Source: Pseudomonadota bacterium
Lineage (GTDB): Bacteria; Pseudomonadota; Alphaproteobacteria; Rhizobiales; Xanthobacteraceae
Reading direction: 5' to 3'
NCBI GenBank assembly: GCA_023392205.1
Contig: JAEVZN010000192.1
Location: 1 to 5,942 of the forward strand
DNA: 5,942 nucleotides
A program made the translations under genes and the position numbers. Below, piece by piece: positions 1-4,815 of this stretch. The stretch's first letter is position 1; the number at the start of each line of letters is the position of its first letter. The notes beneath the pieces are model-generated. The model did no database searches. It had not been told where the DNA came from and worked only from the letters and a program-made list of their open reading frames with translations.

Positions 1-626
1 ATGTAATGCCGGTCGGCAATGGCAATGAGCGCCGCGACATTCTTGTCGATGACCATGATCGATTGTCCGGCCTGTTTCAGCCTGGTCAGGCAATCCCAGA
101 TTTCCTGGCGGATGAGCGGGGCAAGGCCCTCGGTCGCTTCATCAAGAATGAGCAGGCGCGGATTGGTCATCAATGCGCGGCCGATGGCGAGCATCTGCTG
201 CTCGCCGCCCGACAGAAGGTTGCCCATCTGGCCGGCGCGTTCGGCCAGCCGCGGGAACAGTTCGACCACTTTCTCGTAGGTCCAGGGATCTTTCGCACCC
301 GACGTATTGGCGGCGGTGGCAACGAGATTCTCGCGCACCGTGAGGTTCGGAAAGATCTGCCGTCCCTCCGGCACGAGGCCGACGCCGAGCTTGGCCACGC
401 GATAGGACGGCAGCCCGCGGATCTCCTTGCCGCCGAAGCGAATGATGCCGGCGCGCGCGGGCGTCAGGCCCATGATGGAGCGCACGGTCGTGGTCTTGCC
501 CATGCCGTTGCGGCCCATCAGCGTCACCATCTCGCCGGAGTTGATGGCCAGCGACAGGCCGAACAGCACCTGGCTGCGGCCATAGCAGGTTTCGATCCCG
601 GACAATTCAAGCAGCGTGTCAGACAT
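1..626 (-). CDS. livF: LivF-type ABC transporter ATPase, 3' end cut off by the window edge
   Basis: This is one of the two cytoplasmic ATPases that power a branched-chain amino acid family (HAAT) importer; it would pair with the LivG-type ATPase encoded just upstream. I translated 208 codons from the ATG at 626 to the window edge with no stop. Visible motifs are Walker A GRNGMGKT (residues 38-45), the Q-loop region PEGRQIF (86-92), signature LSGGEQQ (138-144) and Walker B LLILDEATEGLAP (158-170, with D162 and E163). The motif order and the EGRQIF and DEATEGLAP blocks are typical of LivF, not LivG. The family usually has about 235-240 residues, so roughly 30 are missing. The ATG sits inside the end of livG (ATGTCTGA, 8-base overlap), which points to translational coupling; only a weak, distant AGGAAG lies upstream. 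At the H-loop the protein reads VIDKN, with Lys195 where canonical ABC ATPases have His; other LivF proteins also lack this His, usually reading EQN. Confidence 0.95.
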   Translation of the reverse strand, partial: MSDTLLELSGIETCYGRSQVLFGLSLAINSGEMVTLMGRNGMGKTTTVRSIMGLTPARAGIIRFGGKEIRGLPSYRVAKLGVGLVPEGRQIFPNLTVRENLVATAANTSGAKDPWTYEKVVELFPRLAERAGQMGNLLSGGEQQMLAIGRALMTNPRLLILDEATEGLAPLIRQEIWDCLTRLKQAGQSIMVIDKNVAALIAIADRHY

Positions 627-1386
627 TGACGGCCACCGCTTCCTGTTCGCCGAGATAGGCCTGGCGCACATCCGCATTGGCGCGGATCTCTTCGGGCAGG
701 CCGGTCGCGATCACCCGGCCATAGACCAGCACGGTGATGCGGTCGGCCAGTGCGAACACGGCTTCCATGTCGTGCTCGATCAGCAGGATCGTATATTGCT
801 TCTTCAGGTCGAGCAGCGTCTGCACCATGCGCGCGGATTCTTCCGGGCCCATGCCGGCCATCGGCTCGTCGAGCAACAGCATGCGCGGCCTGGTGGCGAG
901 CGCCATCGCGATTTCAAGCTGGCGATGTTCGCCATGGCTCATCGACGAGACGATCGTGTCGGCGCGCTGCGAAAGGCCGACGTGATCGAGCGCGGCGCGG
1001 GCCGGATCGCGCAAACCCATCTCGTCGCGCGCCTTGCGCCAGAAGTGGAACGAATGTCCGGCATGCGCCTGCACGGCGAGCGCGACATTATCGAGTGCGG
1101 TGAAGTCCGGAAACAGGGAGGTGATCTGGAACGAGCGGGCAAGCCCAAGCATCGAGCGCATATAGGTCGGCTGCGCGGTGATGTCCTGGCCGTCAAAGAC
1201 GATGGTGCCGGCATTGGGCACGATCTCGCCGGTGAGCTGGCCGATCAATGTGGTCTTGCCGGCGCCGTTCGGACCGATGATAGCGTGCAGTTCGCCCCGC
1301 GGCACCGACAGCGAGATATCGTCGGAGGCAAGCACGCCGCCGAAGCGCTTGGTGATGCCATCGACTTTCAGCAACGCATCAGTCAC
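619..1386 (-). CDS. livG: LivG-type ABC transporter ATPase
   Basis: This is the second ATPase of the importer, 255 residues and complete, near the usual LivG length. Motifs in order: Walker A GPNGAGKT (38-45), Q-loop RSFQITSLF with Gln87, signature MSHGEHR (149-155, a variant of LSxGxxR that keeps Ser150 and Gly152), Walker B MLLLDEP (169-175, with Asp173 and Glu174), and H-loop LLIEHD with His205. The C-terminal RQAYLGE (241-247) is the short tail typical of branched-chain amino acid ATPases. The start codon is GTG at 1386, placed 8 bases inside the end of livM (GTGACTGA), with a GGAG about 10 bases upstream. The only nearby ATG (1379) is out of frame and closes after three codons. The stop overlaps the livF start in the same 8-base manner. 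Unlike its LivF partner it keeps the switch histidine, so the two nucleotide-binding sites of the dimer are probably unequal. Confidence 0.96.
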   Translation of the reverse strand: MTDALLKVDGITKRFGGVLASDDISLSVPRGELHAIIGPNGAGKTTLIGQLTGEIVPNAGTIVFDGQDITAQPTYMRSMLGLARSFQITSLFPDFTALDNVALAVQAHAGHSFHFWRKARDEMGLRDPARAALDHVGLSQRADTIVSSMSHGEHRQLEIAMALATRPRMLLLDEPMAGMGPEESARMVQTLLDLKKQYTILLIEHDMEAVFALADRITVLVYGRVIATGLPEEIRANADVRQAYLGEQEAVAVNV

Positions 1387-2374
1387 GGCGGATCATCTCC
1401 AGCAAACTGTCGATGCCGCCGCGCGCGAACAGCACCACCAGAAGCAGCATCGGACCGAGGATCAGCGCCCAATATTCCTTGGCCGCGACGACCGGCGCAC
1501 CGGTGACGGCTTCACCGACGACCGAGATCATGTGCGGCAGCGTTTCCTCGAGCACCAGCAGCGCCACCGCGCCGATGACCGGCCCCAGCACCGAGCCCAT
1601 GCCGCCCAGCACCGCCATGACGATGAATTCGCCCGAGCGCGTCCAGTGCATCATGGCCGGGCTGACGAAATCGGTCTGGTTGGCGAGCAGGATACCGGCC
1701 AGGCCGCACATTACGCCGGCGATCACGAAGCAGGTCAGCCTGTAGCGAAATGTCGGGAAGCCGATTGCGCGCATGCGCCGTTCGTTGGAGCGCGCGCCCT
1801 GGATGACAAGGCCGAAGCGCGAATTGACCATGCGCCAGACCAGATAACAGGTGCCCATCAGGCATGCGAAGCAGACATAATAGAAAACCGTGCGGTCGGA
1901 GAGATCGATCAGCCCGCCGAAATCGCTGCGCTGGTAGATGGTGAGCCCGTCATCGGCACCGTAGCGGTCAAGGCTGATGCCGACATAATAGATCATCTGC
2001 GCGAAGGCGAGCGTGATCATGATGAAATACACGCCGCGAGTGCGCAGCGACAGCGCACCGGTGATCAGCGCGAACAGCGCGCAGGCGACAAGCGCGATCG
2101 GCCACTGAATCCAGGCCGAATTGATGCCTTCATAGGCGAGAATGCCGACGGCATAGCCGCCGATCCCCAGATAGGCCGCGTGTCCGAAACTGACCATGCC
2201 GCCGAAGCCCATGATCAGGTTCAGGCTGACCGCGCCGATGGCCAGGATCACGATGCGCGTGAACAGCGTCATGATGAACGTGTTGCCGGTCATATGCGAA
2301 TAGACCGGCAGAAGCGCGAGAAAGATCAGCAACGCCGCGACGGCGACGTTGCGGAAGGTCAGGATGCCGCTCAT
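1379..2374 (-). CDS. livM: LivM-type ABC transporter permease
   Basis: This is one of the two inner-membrane permease subunits of the importer, 331 residues with the start chosen here. It is very hydrophobic, with about eight or more likely membrane segments by eye. Family blocks are LNLIMGFGGMVSFGHAAYLG (51-70), the cytoplasmic loop IQGARSNERRMRAIG (191-205) that should contact an ATPase, and GGMGSVLGPVIGA (257-269). The frame stays open upstream to a TTG at 2410. I chose the ATG at 2374 because it overlaps the livH stop as ATGA, which is usual within liv operons, and because the extra 12 residues (MAARGPVPGGQQ) do not look like a permease N-terminus. There is no strong Shine-Dalgarno sequence, so translation probably depends on ribosomes finishing livH. 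The C-terminus ends in the charged LLEMIRRD. The stop overlaps livG by 8 bases. Confidence 0.95.
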   Translation of the reverse strand: MSGILTFRNVAVAALLIFLALLPVYSHMTGNTFIMTLFTRIVILAIGAVSLNLIMGFGGMVSFGHAAYLGIGGYAVGILAYEGINSAWIQWPIALVACALFALITGALSLRTRGVYFIMITLAFAQMIYYVGISLDRYGADDGLTIYQRSDFGGLIDLSDRTVFYYVCFACLMGTCYLVWRMVNSRFGLVIQGARSNERRMRAIGFPTFRYRLTCFVIAGVMCGLAGILLANQTDFVSPAMMHWTRSGEFIVMAVLGGMGSVLGPVIGAVALLVLEETLPHMISVVGEAVTGAPVVAAKEYWALILGPMLLLVVLFARGGIDSLLEMIRRD

Positions 2375-3288
2375 TTGCTGGCCGCCGGGAACAGGCCCTC
2401 GGGCCGCCAAACAAGGATCGCCGCCATCACCACATAGATCATCATCGACGACATGGCAGGCCCTGCGGTTGATGCCGCCGAGCTGGACAGAAACAGCTTC
2501 AGCAGATCGGGCAGGAAGGCGCGGCCGACGGTATCGATCATACCGACCAGAATGGAGGCTGCGAATGCGCCACGCACCGAACCGATGCCGCCGATGATGA
2601 TGACCACGAAAGCCAGGATCAGGATGTTCTCGCCCATGCCGATCTGTACGGTCAGGATCGGCGCCTGCATCATGCCGGCCAGCCCCGCCAAGGCCGCGCC
2701 GACACCGAACACAAACGTGTATAGCAGCTTGATGTTGATGCCGAGCGCGCCGATCATCTCGCGATTGGAGGCGCCCGCCCGGATCAGCATGCCGACCCGC
2801 GTGCGCATCACCAGCAGATAAAGCAGGATGGCGACGATCAGCGCCACCGCAATGATGAACAGGCGATAGCTCGGATAGAACACGCCGGGAAAAATCTCGA
2901 AGCTGGTATTGAGCCAGGCCGGCAGCGGAACGCTCATCCCCGCCGGGCCCCAGACCAGCCGCACGAACTCGTTGAAGAACAGCAGCAGCCCGAAGGTGGC
3001 CAGCACATGGTCGAGATGGTCGCGGCCATAGAGGCGTCTGAGCGCGATCACCTCCACCAGCATGCCGACGATCAGCGTGGCGACGAGGGCAAGACCGATG
3101 GCAATCAGAAAATTGCCGGTCAGCGCGGCAAAGGTGGCCACGAAATAGGCGCCGAGCATGTACAGCGAACCATGCGCGAGGTTCACCAGATCCATGATTC
3201 CGAACACCAGCGTAAGACCGGCTGCGAGCAGGAAAAGCAGCAGCCCGAACTGCAGCCCGTTCAGGGATTGTTCGATCAGGATCAGCAT
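2371..3288 (-). CDS. livH: LivH-type ABC transporter permease
   Basis: This is the other inner-membrane permease subunit, 305 residues, a normal LivH length. The N-terminus has the family pattern IEQSLNGLQFGLLLFLLAAG, followed by LTLVFGIMDLVNLAHGSLYMLGAY (25-48). Later blocks are the ATPase-contacting loop IRAGASNREMIGALGI (169-184), VIIIGGIGSVRGAFAA (229-244) and the closing WRPEGLFPAASK (294-305). There are about eight likely membrane helices. The ATG at 3288 is supported by this family-like N-terminus. The upstream sequence is G-rich (3301-3308), but no clean Shine-Dalgarno lies at the usual distance. It is separated from the upstream binding-protein gene by 220 bases that include a terminator-like stem-loop, whereas it is tightly coupled to livM (4-base ATGA overlap). 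The membrane and ATPase genes therefore form one translational block distinct from the binding-protein gene. Confidence 0.96.
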   Translation of the reverse strand: MLILIEQSLNGLQFGLLLFLLAAGLTLVFGIMDLVNLAHGSLYMLGAYFVATFAALTGNFLIAIGLALVATLIVGMLVEVIALRRLYGRDHLDHVLATFGLLLFFNEFVRLVWGPAGMSVPLPAWLNTSFEIFPGVFYPSYRLFIIAVALIVAILLYLLVMRTRVGMLIRAGASNREMIGALGINIKLLYTFVFGVGAALAGLAGMMQAPILTVQIGMGENILILAFVVIIIGGIGSVRGAFAASILVGMIDTVGRAFLPDLLKLFLSSSAASTAGPAMSSMMIYVVMAAILVWRPEGLFPAASK

Positions 3289-3319
3289 GGTTTCGAAATG
3301 CCGCCCCCGCGGCGAAGAG

Positions 3320-3403
3320 TCAATGAACGATAGGGTCCGAGAAAGTCCAGGCGTCGCTGCCGGCCGGCATTTCCTCAGAAAACCGGTCCTGGAGTTCAGC
3401 CAT
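3320..3403 (-). CDS. possible small ORF (27 codons) ahead of livH, function unknown
   Basis: A short frame begins at the ATG at 3403 and ends in TGA at 3320, 31 bases before the livH start. It encodes a mildly acidic peptide that starts MAELQDRFSEEMPAG and ends FSDPIVH, with no membrane segment, signal peptide or run of one amino acid. An in-frame TGA lies eight codons upstream of the ATG. GAGAAG four bases before the ATG could serve as a weak Shine-Dalgarno. Third-position GC (about 65% by eye) is lower than I would expect for the neighbouring genes. It could be a leader peptide coupling translation into livH, a remnant of a lost gene, or chance. I do not recognise a homologue, and confidence is low. 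Confidence 0.22.
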   Translation of the reverse strand: MAELQDRFSEEMPAGSDAWTFSDPIVH

Positions 3404-3449
3404 GTGGCTTCTCAGGCCCGTCGCCTTTCAGGCATGCGCCTTCAGGCCT
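3404..3449 (-). repeat. three degenerate GCCTGA repeats upstream of livH
   Basis: In the transcript direction GCCTGA occurs three times at spacings of 14 and 16 bases (plus-strand TCAGGC at 3412-3417, 3428-3433 and 3442-3447). The first two copies met by the polymerase read GCCTGAAGGC and GCCTGAAAGGC, each able to fold into a tiny hairpin; the third is GGCCTGAGAAGCC. They lie just after the stem-loop that follows the binding-protein gene. The repetition is visible, but any role is unknown and chance cannot be excluded in GC-rich DNA. Confidence 0.3.
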
Positions 3450-3452
3450 GTG

Positions 3453-3496
3453 CAAGAAAAAGGCCGGACGGCAGTCCCGCAGGACCGCCGTCCGGC
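3453..3496 (-). terminator. Rho-independent terminator or attenuator after the binding-protein gene
   Basis: Twelve bases past the binding-protein stop, the two arms 3496-3482 and 3477-3463 pair over 15 base pairs around a four-base loop (TGCG in the transcript). They are followed at once by CTTTTTCTTG. The single position that mismatches on the plus strand (A/C) becomes a G-U wobble in the minus-strand RNA, so the stem is fully paired only in the direction of the operon. Because livHMGF lie downstream with no obvious strong promoter, it probably acts as a partial terminator or as a 3' barrier that stabilises the binding-protein mRNA. Confidence 0.85.
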
Positions 3497-3508
3497 GCAA
3501 TTGTCAGT

Positions 3509-4690
3509 TCACCACTTCATCTTGCAGCGTTCGCCGTGACGGTCCTGGCTGTTTTCGACGATGGTGGCGACGGTCTTCAACCCAAGCGTGCCATCTTCTT
3601 TCTTGACCACATCCTGCAGATAGAAATTCTGGATCGGAATGTGGTTGTTGTTGTATTTGAACGGCCCGCGCACCGACGGGAAGTTCGCCTTGCGCATCTC
3701 GTCGCGCATCGCGTCCTTCTTGGTCAGGTCGCCGTTCACCGCCGTCACCGCGCTGTTGATGAGCTGGGCGGCATCATAGGCCTGCGAGGCGTAGAAGGAC
3801 GGCGAGGTCTTGTATTTCTCGCGGAAGCCCGACACGAACTTCTTGTTCTGGTCGAAGGGCAGGTCGTTCACCCAATGCTGGGCGCCCGGCACGCCGATCG
3901 CCAGATCCTTCTGCAACGGCAGCGACAATTCATCGATTGTGAACGCCGTGTAGAGCGGAATCTGCCCCTTCAGGCCCTGCTGCGCATATTGCGTCAGGAA
4001 TTGCACGCCTGCGGCACCCGGATAGAACACGAAAATCGCGTCCGGCTTGGCGTTGCGCGCCTTCGACAATTCGGTCGAGAAGTCGAGCTGATCCGGCCAC
4101 TTGGTCAGATCCTGTCCGAGCACCTTGCCCTTGAATGTGGCGGCCACGCCCTGCAGCATGTCCTTGCCGGCCGCATAATTCGGGCCGATCAGATACACGC
4201 TCTTGACGCCCTTCTGGTTCATGTATTCGCCGACGGCCTGCGGAGTCTGGTCGTTCTGCCAGGAGGTCGAGAAGACGTAGGGCGAGCACAATTCACCGGC
4301 CAGCTGCGAGGGGCCGGCATTGGCAACGACCGTCATGGTCTTGGAATCGACGATCGGCTTCAGGGACGCGAGCAGCACGTTCGACCAGATATAGCCGGCG
4401 ATAAAATCGACCTTGTCGGACTCGATCAGCTTCTCGGTCTTCTGCTTGCCAATATCCGGCTTCTGCATGTCGTCTTCGTAGATCACCTCGACCGGACGTC
4501 CGCCGATCTTGCGGCCCATATGATCGAGCGCGAGTTCGAAGGCGTTGCGCATGTCGTTGCCGATGACGGCCGTAGGGCCGCTGAAGGTCGAGACAAAGCC
4601 GATCTTGATCGGCTTGTCCTGAGCCTGGGCCAGAGCCGGCCCGGCCGCAAGCGCAAGAGCCGCGCCTGCTGCCAACAGAGTTTTCTTCAT
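3509..4690 (-). CDS. periplasmic substrate-binding protein of a Liv/HAAT-type ABC importer, probably for an aromatic acid
   Basis: This protein captures the substrate in the periplasm and hands it to LivHM. It has 393 residues. The N-terminus is a classic Sec signal peptide: MKK, a hydrophobic core at about 4-18, then a likely cut after Ala21 (ALA) or Ala23 (AQA). There is no lipobox cysteine. The mature part begins KPIKIGFVSTFSGPTAVIG and continues as a type I periplasmic-binding fold of the LivK kind (Peripla_BP_6), with GYIWSNVLLASLKPIV (99-114), YLIGPNYAAGKDM (166-178) and SFYASQAYDAAQLI (298-311). It has only two cysteines, Cys135 in GELCSPYVF and Cys389 in the C-terminal CKMKW, which could form a disulfide. 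The ATG is fixed by a strong AGGAGGAA nine bases upstream and by the signal peptide. The neighbouring benzoate-CoA ligase gene suggests benzoate or a relative as ligand rather than leucine; this is inferred from context only. Confidence 0.95.
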   Translation of the reverse strand: MKKTLLAAGAALALAAGPALAQAQDKPIKIGFVSTFSGPTAVIGNDMRNAFELALDHMGRKIGGRPVEVIYEDDMQKPDIGKQKTEKLIESDKVDFIAGYIWSNVLLASLKPIVDSKTMTVVANAGPSQLAGELCSPYVFSTSWQNDQTPQAVGEYMNQKGVKSVYLIGPNYAAGKDMLQGVAATFKGKVLGQDLTKWPDQLDFSTELSKARNAKPDAIFVFYPGAAGVQFLTQYAQQGLKGQIPLYTAFTIDELSLPLQKDLAIGVPGAQHWVNDLPFDQNKKFVSGFREKYKTSPSFYASQAYDAAQLINSAVTAVNGDLTKKDAMRDEMRKANFPSVRGPFKYNNNHIPIQNFYLQDVVKKEDGTLGLKTVATIVENSQDRHGERCKMKW

Positions 4691-4697
4691 GGATCAG

Positions 4698-4705
4698 TTC
4701 CTCCT
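4698..4705 (-). promoter_or_regulatory. strong ribosome binding site of the binding-protein gene
   Basis: AGGAGGAA in the transcript direction is a near-perfect Shine-Dalgarno, its AGGAGG core nine bases from the ATG at 4690. It is by far the best ribosome binding site in the window: livH, livM and livF have weak sites and livG a modest GGAG. This fits high production of the binding protein relative to the membrane and ATPase subunits. A small CGCCC-TGCC-GGGCG inverted repeat (4717-4730) lies just upstream. Confidence 0.8.
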
Positions 4706-4756
4706 GTTGTCCGTTTCGCCCTGCCGGGCGCTGGCTTCGATCCTATTGAATTGCGA

Positions 4757-4798
4757 AAAGATGCAAAAGCCCCGCTGCTGCGGCAGGGTGGCTTTCGC
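4757..4798 (-). terminator. probable Rho-independent terminator of the acyl-CoA ligase gene
   Basis: Seventeen bases past the ligase stop, GCGAAAGCC (4798-4790) can pair with GGCTTTTGC (4771-4763) over nine base pairs including one G-U. An inner CCGC/GCGG helix is possible. A T-rich stretch follows (ATCTTTTC, to 4757), partly shared with the stem. The stem is weaker and the U-run less clean than in the stem-loop after the binding-protein gene, so some read-through is plausible. If it works, the binding-protein gene needs its own promoter within about 70 bases. Confidence 0.5.
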
Positions 4799-4815
4799 CC
4801 GTTAAGTCTAATGCC

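Noticed and set aside
6..629. Plus-strand open frame of 207 codons opposite livF
   Set aside because: Antisense shadow of a gene with all ABC ATPase motifs; low-complexity Ala/His/Gly/Gln sequence.
2375..2410. Longer livM start at TTG 2410, adding 12 residues
   Set aside because: It would overlap livH by 40 bases, uses a rare start codon and adds a non-hydrophobic stretch; the ATG in the ATGA overlap is better.
1178..2437. Plus-strand open frame of 419 codons opposite livM and livG
   Set aside because: It is very rich in Asp, Arg, His, Ala and Gln, the typical product of reading the complement of a membrane-protein gene; no domain and no separate ribosome binding site.
3300..3322. TTGACT (minus strand) as a -35 element for livH
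   Set aside because: The matching -10 would fall on bases adjoining the livH start and has no TATAAT-like sequence.
4740..4766. Sigma-70-like promoter for the binding-protein gene (TTGCAT, 15 bases, TAGGAT)
   Set aside because: The -35 matches the consensus at only three positions, the spacer is too short, and it overlaps the proposed terminator. A promoter is probably in this gap but I cannot place it.
4763..4790. Sigma-54 promoter using the TTGCA at the end of GGGGCTTTTGCA (minus strand)
   Set aside because: The bases at the -24 position read AG rather than the required GG, so the -24/-12 pattern is not met.
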